Below are positions 1-8,512 of a stretch of DNA of 23,402 nucleotides, piece by piece. The translations under genes were made by a program, and so were the position numbers. The notes under the pieces are model-generated. The model searched no databases, was not told where the DNA came from, and worked only from the letters and a program-made list of their open reading frames with translations. The DNA is from Candidatus Poribacteria bacterium. GTDB lineage: Bacteria; Poribacteria; DTPJ01. Location: assembly GCA_011334435.1 (NCBI GenBank), contig DTPJ01000261.1:1-23402 (forward strand). Reading direction: 5' to 3'. Position 1 is the first letter of the stretch; every line of letters begins with the position of its first letter.

Positions 1-1
1 G

Positions 2-3000
2 ACTGAAATAAAATGGTATAAAAATGGGCAGATTCAGACCAAACTTGATAATAGTAAAACAGTTCCATCAAGCAATACCAAGAAAAATGAGAAATGGTAT
101 TTTACAGTCAAACCAAAGGACGGGATAGATTTTGGAGAGTTGGTCACATCTGCTGAAATAGTGATAGGAAATTCCCCACCGATAGTATCAAACGTAGTTA
201 TAACCCCTTCTGAGCCATACGATGATGATAAACTAACTTGCACTTATGATTATTATGATGCAGATGGAGATAAAGAGAGCGGAACAACGTTAAGATGGTA
301 TAAAAACGATTCATTACAAGAAAAATATAACGATCAGAAAGTCATACCGTCAGGAGTGCTTAAAAAGGGCGATAAATGGAGAGTCGTTGTCAAACCAAGA
401 GATGGAACAGATTATGGAAAATACCTATCTTCACAAATAGTTGAAGTATTAAATACTCCCCCAACCGTAACCGATCTTATTATCCAAATTGCATCAAACG
501 GCGATCTCATAGCCAAATACACTTATACAGATGCAAGCAAAGACCCAGAAGAAGGGACAGAAATAAAATGGTATAAAAACGGACAGTATCAAGCAAAGTT
601 TGACAATCAAAAAACTATCCCTGCGGACGAGACTTCTAAAGGCGAAAGATGGTATTTCACAGTTAAGCCTAAAGATGGTTCTGAATTTGGCAAACAAAGG
701 ACATCATCAGAAATATTGATAGGCAACAAACCGCCAGTAGCAAGCAAACTTGCTATAACTCCATCAAATCCATTAACAACAGATGATCTTATATGCAATT
801 ACGAATATTCAGATGAGAATGGAGATTCAGAGAAAGGAACAGAGATAAAATGGTATAAAAACGGAGAGGAACAGACACAATTCTTTGGACAATTAACTGT
901 CCCATCAATTGCAACAAAGAAAGGCGAAAAATGGCATTTTACGGTCAAACCTAACGATGGAACAGATTTTGGAGTTCTAAAAATCTCACCTAACGTTGTA
1001 ATAGGCAATGTCCCACCGATAGTCAAAGATATTGTCATAACCCCTGCTAATCCTAAAACTGGCAATTCCCTTGAATGCTTTTATACTTATACAGATATAG
1101 ACGGAGATGCTGAAGATGGGACTGAAATAAAATGGTATAGAGACGATATATACCAAAGCAACTATAAAAATAAAACTGTTATTCCGTCAAGCTCTGTGAA
1201 AAAAGGACAAGTTTGGTATGTGACAATTAAGCCAAAAGACGGCACTGATTTTGGAGAGTTGCTAAAGTCATCATCAGTAACCGTTGGCAATATGCCTCCA
1301 ATAGCCGATGAATTAAAGATTAAGCCATCTAATCCGAAAAAAGGCGATGACCTTGTCTGCGAATATTCATATACAGATACAGATGATGATCCAGAGAAAG
1401 GCACAGAAATAAGGTGGTTTAAGAACGATGTAATACAAGAAAAACTCAATGATCAGAAAAAAGTTTCATCTACTTTAGTATCAAAGGGCGATAAATGGTA
1501 TTTTACAGTTAGACCAAAAGATGGCATTGATTTTGGCGAAACAAAAATTTCTGCTTATGTTGTAATAGATAACTCATTGCCAATTGCAAATAAATTAGCA
1601 ATAACCCCTTCTAATCCGCTAACAACCGATGATCTTGTATGCAAATATGAATATTCAGATGAAAACGGCGATAAAGAAGATGGGACAGAAATAAGATGGT
1701 ATAAAAACGGAGTGGAACAGACGCAACTTATAGGACAAAAGATTATTTCTTCTGACAAGACAAAAAAAGGCGAAAAATGGTATTTCACAGTTAAGCCCAA
1801 AGATGGAACAGATTTTGGAGAACTAAAAAAGTCCTCAGAGGTGATTATAGGCAATACTCCGCCGATAGTTAAGGATATAGTCATAGTTCCTTCAAATCCC
1901 AAAAGAGGTGATATATTAGAATGTAAATATAACTATGTTGATATAGATGGAGATTTAGAGGACGGGACAGAGATAAGTTGGTATAAAGACAACGTTTATC
2001 AGAGCAATTGTAGAGACAAAACTATCGTTTCATCAGATTTCATAAAGAAAGGTCAAATCTGGTATGTAACCGTCAAGCCCAAAGACGGTGAAAGTTTTGG
2101 CGAGATAGTAAAATCGTCATCAATAACTATCGCTAATACCCCTCCAATAGCAAATGATTTGGTATTAAAGCCGTCAAGTCCAAAAATTGACGATGATCTT
2201 ATGTGTGAATATTCATATACAGACTTAGATGACGATCCTGAAGCAGGCACGGAAATAAGATGGTATAAAAACGGAATGCTTCAAGAAAACCTCAATAATC
2301 AAAAGAAAGTCTCATCTGGTTTAATATCAAAAGGCGATAAGTGGTATTTTACGGTCAAGCCAAGAGATGGTGAGAATTTCGGCGAAATGAAAACATCGTC
2401 ATCAGTTACAGTAGCAAACACCGCACCAATCGCTGATAATCTAACGATAATTCCAAACAATCCAAAGGCAGGAGAATCGTTAGAATGTAAATGGCTATTT
2501 ATAGACGAAGATGGAGACAAAGAAGATGGTTCAGAGATAAAATGGTTTAAGGACAGCATAGAGCAAAAAGAATTTTCAGGAAAAACGATTATACCTTCAA
2601 ATGTCACTAATAAAGGCGAAAAATGGCATTTCACTATCAAGCCCAAAGACGGAACAGATTTTGGCGAATTGAAAATATCCCCATTTGTCATCATCGGAAA
2701 CACTCCACCTATTGCGGACTTACTTTTAATAACGACAATAAATCCAAAAGCAGGCGATCCGTTAGAATGTAAATATGAATACTATGATGCAGATGGAGAC
2801 CCAGAAGGTGAAACCGATCTGAGATGGTATAAAGATGGAGTGGAACAAACGCAATATTCAGGACAGAAATTTATCCCTTCTAATATTACATTGAAAAACG
2901 AACATTGGTATTTTACAGTGAAGCCTAATGACGGCAAGGACTTTGGAGAATTAAAAAAATCATCAACAATACTGATCGGAAATACCCCACCGATTGCAGA

Positions 3001-6000
3001 TAAAATTGCAATCTATCCATCTAACCCGTTAAAATCTGATGCTTTGTTGTGCGAGTATGAATATAAAGATAAAGATGGTGATTTAGAAAACCGCACAGAG
3101 ATAAAATGGTATAAAAACGGGATAGAACAGGAACAATACTCAGGCGAGAGGTCTATTCCACCAAACATTATATCCAAAGGCGAAAAATGGTATTTCACAA
3201 TTAGACCAAAGGATGGAGAGGATTTCGGAGATTTGAAAATGTCACCAGAGGTCATAGTAGGCAATAACCCTCCATTCGTAAATAATGTAATGATAACTCC
3301 ATCAAAGCCAAAGGCAAATGATGCGTTAAAATGCACATATATTTATACTGATTTAGATGATGATACTGAGTCTGGGACAGAAATTAAATGGTATAAAGAC
3401 GATGTATATCAAAGTGGATATAAGAATAAAATTCTAATACCGTCTGGATCAACTAAAAAAGGTCAGACTTGGTATGTCACCGTTCAACCAAAAGACGGTT
3501 CTGATTTTGGGGAGATAAAAAGTTCACCATCAGTGACGATAACCAACTCTGCACCTACCGCGAGTGATCTAAAAATAGAGCCGATAAACCCGTTAACTAA
3601 TGACAATCTAATATGTAGCTATTCATATAACGATATTGACGACGATCCCGAAAATGGCACAGAGATAAGATGGTATAAAAACGATGTTGTCCAAGATGCG
3701 TATAATAATCAAACAAAAATTCCAAATACTAAGACATCAAAGGGTGAGAGATGGCATTTTACAGTCCGACCAAAAGACGGCTTTGACTATGGAGAATTCA
3801 GCATATCTGCAAGTGTGGTTATAGGCAATACTCCGCCATCAGTGGATAATTTGGTGATAAATCCAGCAGAACCGACTTCGGATAACGATCTCAAATGTTC
3901 ATATCAATATAGCGATATTGACAATGACGCAGAAGGCGAAACTCAGATAAGATGGTTCAAAGATGATCAACTACAATCAAAATATAATAACGTCTATACA
4001 ATCCCATCAATTGAGCTTGCAGAAGGTCAAATTTGGTATTTTACGGTTCAGCCAAACGATGGAGATCAATTTGGAGATATAAAACGATCAAATCCTGTAA
4101 AAATCGGCAAAAAACCATATATACCAATAGCAAACTTACATTTACCAGTAGCAACCGACCTTAAAATTCTACCAGAAGAGCCTTATACAAATGATGATCT
4201 TATAGCAAGCTATGTCTATTTTGATATGGATGGTGACCCTGAGAGCGGATCGGAATTGAAATGGTATAAAAACGGCATTTATCAAAAAGACCGTGACAAT
4301 TATAAGATAATACCTGCAAGTGAAGTGTCAAAAGGCGATAGATGGTATTTCACAATTAGACCAAAAGATGGCAGAGATTATGGAGAGCTTAAATATTCAA
4401 ATGAAATTATAGTAAAAAACAGCCCTCCATCAGTTAAAAATATATCCATAACTCCATCAATACCAAAAAAGACCGATAACCTCGTGTGCAATTATGTTTA
4501 TACAGATATAGATAACGATGTTGAGTTGGGAACAGAGATCAGATGGTTCAAAGATGGTCAGTTACAGCCATTATATAACGATCAGCGAATAATTCCGCCT
4601 AATGAGTTATCAAAAGGTCAAAGATGGTATTTCACAATTAAGCCAAAAGATGGAACTGATTTTGGAAATTTAGAGTTTTCCAATGAAATAACAATTGTAA
4701 ATTCTGTCCCAATTGTGCTTAATGTTAGCATATCACCGAAATTTCCATTGACAGATGACGATATTTTATGCGGTTATGAATACTCAGACGCTGATAATGA
4801 TATTGAAATGGGAACAGAGATCAAATGGTTTAGAGATGATCAAGTATTAGAAAAATATAACGATCAACGGAGAATACCGTCATCAGAAACCGCCAAGGGA
4901 CAGAGATGGTATTTTACCATTAGACCAAGAGATGGCTATTCCTATGGTGACATCCAAAAATCAGAAATTATAACGATAGGTGACTCTAAACCAACGATAA
5001 CAAACCTGAGAATAACGCCATCATCGCCTAAAAAAGGTGATAGCTTGTCCTGTCAGTATAATTATAGCGACCCTGATCTTGATTCAGAAAACCGCACAGA
5101 GATCAAATGGTTTAAAAATGGAGAATCACAATCGGAATATGATAACAAAACAACTATTCCACCTTCTGCCGTAAAGAAAGGGGACAAATGGTATTTTAGG
5201 ATCAGGACTGGATATGAAAAAGGCTTCACTAATTGGCAAGAGTCTTTGCCTGTGATAGTCAGAAATACTCCTCCTGTTGCGGTTATAAAATCCGATAGAC
5301 AGGTAGTTGCTGTTGGATCAACAGTTAAATTTATTGGCTCAGATTCCTACGATATTGACAGTGACGTTCTCTCTTACAGATGGGATATTGACGCTGATGA
5401 TGGCATATCTATTGATTCATCAGAAAGAGAATTTGCCCATATCTATCATAAGGAAGGCAATTATACGGTAACACTCATTGTGAATGATGGTGAAGCAGAT
5501 TCCATAGCAGAAACACTGATTATCAGAGTAGAAAACAAAATTGTCTTAGTCGGTGCGGTATATAATATCCCTGATGAAAAACTGATCTTTAAGTTCAATA
5601 AACCTATAAAATCAGAGCTTCCAGAGATTGACGGTGGCAAAATCTGTATGGAAATAGCGGATAGTGGAAAATCCGATCTTCAAATACAGGAAAAATGCCA
5701 GCCAATAGTGAACTGGTCTTCCAATTCTGACGTGATAATTGATATAAGTAAATCTCCTTCTGTTGCCTTTGCCCTTGTATCAGAAAATATCATAAAGCAT
5801 CATAAAATTGATCTAATTTTGCCTGCCGATTTGATAATGGATACCTACGGAATAGGAAATCAAGCGGTGCTTTGTTCTGATGATATAACGATTGAGATGA
5901 TAAGCGATAAATTTAAGATCGGGACTATTGGCGATGTAAATGGCAGTGGAACGATCACTGATTATGACGCTGAATTGATGCTTTATGCGGTAGTCAATGG

Positions 6001-6862
6001 GATAGATACTTTACCGATATATAATTCTGCGATGGAAGTAAATAGATGGCTTGCAAAATATGAATACTCTTTCAATACCATTATGGATATAGCAGACATT
6101 GACAGAGATGGTTTACTATCATCTTATGATGCGTCATTGATAATGCAGAAGACATTGAAATTGATCCATGAAAACGTATCGGATAATAAGCAGATATACA
6201 GAAGGGCAGTTTTGAAAGTTGACCGTCATCAGCATCAAGATATTGATATGTCAGTTATCTTAAATAATGTTTCTAAGGTTTACTCTGTTGATCTCGTCAT
6301 ATCTTACAATCCACAAGAGTTGATGATCAAAAGCGTTTCCAAGTCAAAAGAGACGTCTAAATGGCTACTTGCTTACGCAATTTCAGAATCGGGGAAATTG
6401 AAAATATCCATGGCGGGGACTTCTCAACCTGATAATGGCAATACCATAGTTAATATCAGATTTGGTTCACTCATTGGCAGTATGGATATGCCAAAAATTG
6501 AAAGCATTCAGTTAAACGGGCAAAAATTCGGCACAATTATTGAAAATATTCCCAAACAGACGCTTCTATTGCAGAATTACCCTAATCCTTGTAAAGATGG
6601 AACATGGATCCCTTATCAGATTTCATCGGAGTCAGAAGTATCCATAGAAATATACGATCAACTTGGGAAATTAGTTAAAAAGGTCTTTTCTGGTCAAAAG
6701 TCGCCCGGAAACTATACAGATAAAGAAAGGTCAGCGTATTGGGATTGTAGAAATGAATTCGGCGAAAAAGTAAGCAGTGGCATATATTTTTATAAGCTCC
6801 AAGCTGGGAATGTAGTCTTAATGAAAAAGATGATAGTCCTTAGCCAAAATAACTCTCAATAA
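2..6862 (+). CDS. Giant secreted Ig-like repeat protein with PKD, dockerin, cohesin and FlgD-like tail (5' end outside window)
   Basis: The frame is open from base 2, so the N-terminus and any signal peptide lie upstream; a TTG at 140 is internal to a repeat and is not a real start. Eighteen complete Ig-like repeats run from 170 to 5263, each beginning near N-x-P-P and carrying an acidic D-x-D-G-D-x-E loop, then G-T-E-I-x-W-Y-K-N-G and W-Y-F-T-V-K-P-K-D-G. A PKD-like domain follows (about 5264-5532), then an unassigned segment (about 5533-5925). Next come two dockerin-like calcium loops (GDVNGSGTITDYDA near 5930 and ADIDRDGLLSSYDA near 6092). A cohesin-like beta domain spans about 6200-6540, and a C-terminal FlgD-like or sorting domain about 6545-6862 (YPNPCKDGTWIPYQI, ending SSGIYFYKLQAG). 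Family knowledge places such proteins at the cell surface or outside the cell, in adhesion or matrix roles. That role is inference; the domain order is read from the sequence. Confidence 0.9.
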   Translation, partial: TEIKWYKNGQIQTKLDNSKTVPSSNTKKNEKWYFTVKPKDGIDFGELVTSAEIVIGNSPPIVSNVVITPSEPYDDDKLTCTYDYYDADGDKESGTTLRWYKNDSLQEKYNDQKVIPSGVLKKGDKWRVVVKPRDGTDYGKYLSSQIVEVLNTPPTVTDLIIQIASNGDLIAKYTYTDASKDPEEGTEIKWYKNGQYQAKFDNQKTIPADETSKGERWYFTVKPKDGSEFGKQRTSSEILIGNKPPVASKLAITPSNPLTTDDLICNYEYSDENGDSEKGTEIKWYKNGEEQTQFFGQLTVPSIATKKGEKWHFTVKPNDGTDFGVLKISPNVVIGNVPPIVKDIVITPANPKTGNSLECFYTYTDIDGDAEDGTEIKWYRDDIYQSNYKNKTVIPSSSVKKGQVWYVTIKPKDGTDFGELLKSSSVTVGNMPPIADELKIKPSNPKKGDDLVCEYSYTDTDDDPEKGTEIRWFKNDVIQEKLNDQKKVSSTLVSKGDKWYFTVRPKDGIDFGETKISAYVVIDNSLPIANKLAITPSNPLTTDDLVCKYEYSDENGDKEDGTEIRWYKNGVEQTQLIGQKIISSDKTKKGEKWYFTVKPKDGTDFGELKKSSEVIIGNTPPIVKDIVIVPSNPKRGDILECKYNYVDIDGDLEDGTEISWYKDNVYQSNCRDKTIVSSDFIKKGQIWYVTVKPKDGESFGEIVKSSSITIANTPPIANDLVLKPSSPKIDDDLMCEYSYTDLDDDPEAGTEIRWYKNGMLQENLNNQKKVSSGLISKGDKWYFTVKPRDGENFGEMKTSSSVTVANTAPIADNLTIIPNNPKAGESLECKWLFIDEDGDKEDGSEIKWFKDSIEQKEFSGKTIIPSNVTNKGEKWHFTIKPKDGTDFGELKISPFVIIGNTPPIADLLLITTINPKAGDPLECKYEYYDADGDPEGETDLRWYKDGVEQTQYSGQKFIPSNITLKNEHWYFTVKPNDGKDFGELKKSSTILIGNTPPIADKIAIYPSNPLKSDALLCEYEYKDKDGDLENRTEIKWYKNGIEQEQYSGERSIPPNIISKGEKWYFTIRPKDGEDFGDLKMSPEVIVGNNPPFVNNVMITPSKPKANDALKCTYIYTDLDDDTESGTEIKWYKDDVYQSGYKNKILIPSGSTKKGQTWYVTVQPKDGSDFGEIKSSPSVTITNSAPTASDLKIEPINPLTNDNLICSYSYNDIDDDPENGTEIRWYKNDVVQDAYNNQTKIPNTKTSKGERWHFTVRPKDGFDYGEFSISASVVIGNTPPSVDNLVINPAEPTSDNDLKCSYQYSDIDNDAEGETQIRWFKDDQLQSKYNNVYTIPSIELAEGQIWYFTVQPNDGDQFGDIKRSNPVKIGKKPYIPIANLHLPVATDLKILPEEPYTNDDLIASYVYFDMDGDPESGSELKWYKNGIYQKDRDNYKIIPASEVSKGDRWYFTIRPKDGRDYGELKYSNEIIVKNSPPSVKNISITPSIPKKTDNLVCNYVYTDIDNDVELGTEIRWFKDGQLQPLYNDQRIIPPNELSKGQRWYFTIKPKDGTDFGNLEFSNEITIVNSVPIVLNVSISPKFPLTDDDILCGYEYSDADNDIEMGTEIKWFRDDQVLEKYNDQRRIPSSETAKGQRWYFTIRPRDGYSYGDIQKSEIITIGDSKPTITNLRITPSSPKKGDSLSCQYNYSDPDLDSENRTEIKWFKNGESQSEYDNKTTIPPSAVKKGDKWYFRIRTGYEKGFTNWQESLPVIVRNTPPVAVIKSDRQVVAVGSTVKFIGSDSYDIDSDVLSYRWDIDADDGISIDSSEREFAHIYHKEGNYTVTLIVNDGEADSIAETLIIRVENKIVLVGAVYNIPDEKLIFKFNKPIKSELPEIDGGKICMEIADSGKSDLQIQEKCQPIVNWSSNSDVIIDISKSPSVAFALVSENIIKHHKIDLILPADLIMDTYGIGNQAVLCSDDITIEMISDKFKIGTIGDVNGSGTITDYDAELMLYAVVNGIDTLPIYNSAMEVNRWLAKYEYSFNTIMDIADIDRDGLLSSYDASLIMQKTLKLIHENVSDNKQIYRRAVLKVDRHQHQDIDMSVILNNVSKVYSVDLVISYNPQELMIKSVSKSKETSKWLLAYAISESGKLKISMAGTSQPDNGNTIVNIRFGSLIGSMDMPKIESIQLNGQKFGTIIENIPKQTLLLQNYPNPCKDGTWIPYQISSESEVSIEIYDQLGKLVKKVFSGQKSPGNYTDKERSAYWDCRNEFGEKVSSGIYFYKLQAGNVVLMKKMIVLSQNNSQ
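170..5263 (+). repeat. Coding tandem array: 18 Ig-like repeats, mostly exactly 282 bp
   Basis: Repeat starts, taken at the N-x-P-P position, are 170, 452, 725, 1007, 1289, 1571, 1853, 2135, 2417, 2699, 2981, 3263, 3545, 3827, 4136, 4418, 4700 and 4982; the PKD domain starts at 5264. Sixteen units are exactly 282 bp. The unit at 452 is 273 bp, and the unit at 3827 is 309 bp because of a 27-bp insertion before 4136. A partial unit occupies 2-169. A three-unit superperiod of 846 bp is visible: units 725/1007/1289 resemble 1571/1853/2135 and again 2981/3263/3545 in order. Codons differ at many synonymous sites between matching units, so the copies are old. Confidence 0.93.
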
Positions 6863-6900
6863 GCATTAAATCCCTTCCTTAATCCCTTAACAATTATCAC

Positions 6901-6929
6901 TTTACATTATAGGATTATTAGAATAAAAT
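6901..6929 (+). promoter_or_regulatory. Candidate sigma70-type promoter for the nqr operon
   Basis: TTTACA at 6901-6906 and TAAAAT at 6924-6929 are separated by 17 bases, each one mismatch from consensus. It lies in the only gap between the repeat-protein gene and nqrA and would give a leader of about 50 bases. The hexamers ATCACT (6896-6901) and AGTGAT (6935-6940) flank it as a weak dyad. This is a sequence-only prediction in AT-rich DNA. Confidence 0.5.
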
Positions 6930-6988
6930 AGTATAGTGATTTTGATCGATTCCCATTTTTAATCTTTCGTTTTGTAGGATAATTATAT

Positions 6989-8488
6989 ATGCCAAAACAT
7001 GTTGCTTTTCGTGGTGGTTATCGCTTTACGAATTTTCAAGGACAGCCTGAAAATATAATTGAAGAGTTCTTTGTCCCTAATATAGTTAGAATTCCATTAA
7101 TACAAGGATTCGGATCAGAGTTAGATTGCCTGATCAAAGTCGGTGATAGAGTTTTCGCAGGACAGATCATCGCTCGCAATGATCAGAATATATCCAGTCC
7201 AATTCACGCCACTATAAATGGCATTGTTAGCGATATAAGAAGGATAAATTACTTCGGTCAAAATTGTGCTATTGTCACTATCAAAGGCGATGGTAGTTCG
7301 GAATATAAGAAAATTCAAGAAAAGCCTGCAAATTGGCAGGAATTATCCATAGAAGATATAGAAGAAAAGCTATATTTATCAGGTGTCAGTGCATTAGGCT
7401 ATTCAGGTATCCCTTCTCAATTTAATAGCTCTATCATAAAGCCAAACGAAGTGAAAAATATCATCGTTTATATGTCGGATTCCGATCCTTTTAATATCTC
7501 ACCAGAGTTGCTGTTTTCTGATAAAAGCGTCCAAAATCTATACGACGGCGTAATTATACTCCATAAGATCATGCCTAATGCGACAGTTTATATTGCAACA
7601 AGCAGAAACTATAGAAATATCCTTGATGGGTTAGACGATCAGTTAAACAAAAACGATTGGCTAAAATATAGATATTTGCGATCAAAATATCCTCAAAATC
7701 ATGAGGCAATGTTGGTCCAAACTGTCTTGAAACAAAAGTTTCCTTACGGATATTCTTCCGCAAGTATTGGAACTATAATATTAGATTTTCAGTCCGTTTT
7801 ACATGTATATGAAGCAATAGTAGAAAGTAAGCCACTTATTGAACGCACAATTGCCCTTTGTGGTTCCGCATGGCAAAAGCCCTCTATTGTCAAAGTGAGG
7901 ATCGGAACAATATTAGATGATATTGTCCATTCAAGAATAAAAGATGGTATAAAACCGAGATTTATATTAAACAATTTACTGATGGGAACGGAATTAAAGG
8001 ATTTAAGCCTTCCTATTGACAGAAGTTATTCTCAGATTATAGCGATACCCGAGGATACAGAAAGAGAGTTCTTAAAGTTTGTCCGTCTCGGTTTCAGAAG
8101 AGATTCATATTCACGGACATTTATATCTAACTTTCTCCCTTTATTTCAGAAAGAATTTGATACGAATAAACATGGCGAGGAAAGACCCTGCATTAGTTGC
8201 AATTATTGTGAGGAAGTCTGCCCTGTCGGCATTATTCCCCATATTTTAAGCAAATATGTTAAACGGTCAATAATTGACGAAACTTTGGCAAATCTGCATA
8301 TATACGATTGTATCCAATGTGGGTTATGTAGCTATGTTTGTCCGTCAAAAATACCTTTGGTTCAGCATATTAAAGAAGGAATGGAGATGTTAACTGAGCA
8401 AGGATGCACCCGTGACAAATGTATTTTACCGCATTTTGACAATATTTTAGGAATAGTTGATAGTTATAGAGGGGCAAAGGAAATTTAA
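6989..8488 (+). CDS. nqrA: Na+-NQR subunit A variant with two [4Fe-4S] ferredoxin motifs (NqrA/RnfC-like)
   Basis: This 499-aa protein starts at ATG 6989 with TAGGAT about 8 bases upstream. The N-terminal part has the barrel-sandwich pattern shared by NqrA and RnfC (LIKVGDRVFAGQIIARN, residues 48-64, then SSPIHATINGIVSDI). The middle (YMSDSDPFN, residues 161-169) and the HGEERP...CPSKIPL layout follow NqrA (compare its GERA and FVCPGKYE segments) more than RnfC. Unlike classical NqrA it has two complete ferredoxin motifs: Cys401, 404, 407, 411 and Cys441, 444, 447, 451. NqrA is the cytoplasmic quinone-interacting subunit; RnfC carries clusters and binds NAD(H). Gene order (followed by nqrBCDE) supports NqrA. 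It may represent an intermediate between the two families. Assignment as NqrA/RnfC family is firm; which substrate it binds is open. Confidence 0.88.
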   Translation: MPKHVAFRGGYRFTNFQGQPENIIEEFFVPNIVRIPLIQGFGSELDCLIKVGDRVFAGQIIARNDQNISSPIHATINGIVSDIRRINYFGQNCAIVTIKGDGSSEYKKIQEKPANWQELSIEDIEEKLYLSGVSALGYSGIPSQFNSSIIKPNEVKNIIVYMSDSDPFNISPELLFSDKSVQNLYDGVIILHKIMPNATVYIATSRNYRNILDGLDDQLNKNDWLKYRYLRSKYPQNHEAMLVQTVLKQKFPYGYSSASIGTIILDFQSVLHVYEAIVESKPLIERTIALCGSAWQKPSIVKVRIGTILDDIVHSRIKDGIKPRFILNNLLMGTELKDLSLPIDRSYSQIIAIPEDTEREFLKFVRLGFRRDSYSRTFISNFLPLFQKEFDTNKHGEERPCISCNYCEEVCPVGIIPHILSKYVKRSIIDETLANLHIYDCIQCGLCSYVCPSKIPLVQHIKEGMEMLTEQGCTRDKCILPHFDNILGIVDSYRGAKEI

Positions 8489-8512
8489 CTCAAACATAAG
8501 AAAGGGTTAAGT

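Noticed and set aside
140..142. TTG as the start of the giant repeat protein
   Set aside because: The same frame is open back to base 2 and encodes the rest of a repeat (TEIKWYKNG...), so the gene starts upstream of the window.
494..3336. Several - strand reading frames of 60-134 codons inside the repeat gene
   Set aside because: They recur at the same phase in each 282-bp unit, which is expected from the periodic sense sequence. None has a ribosome site or resembles a known protein.
6989..8488. Naming this gene plainly rnfC because of its two ferredoxin motifs
   Set aside because: The middle region and the gene order nqrBCDE-nqrF fit NqrA better. I kept it as an NqrA variant with RnfC-like clusters.
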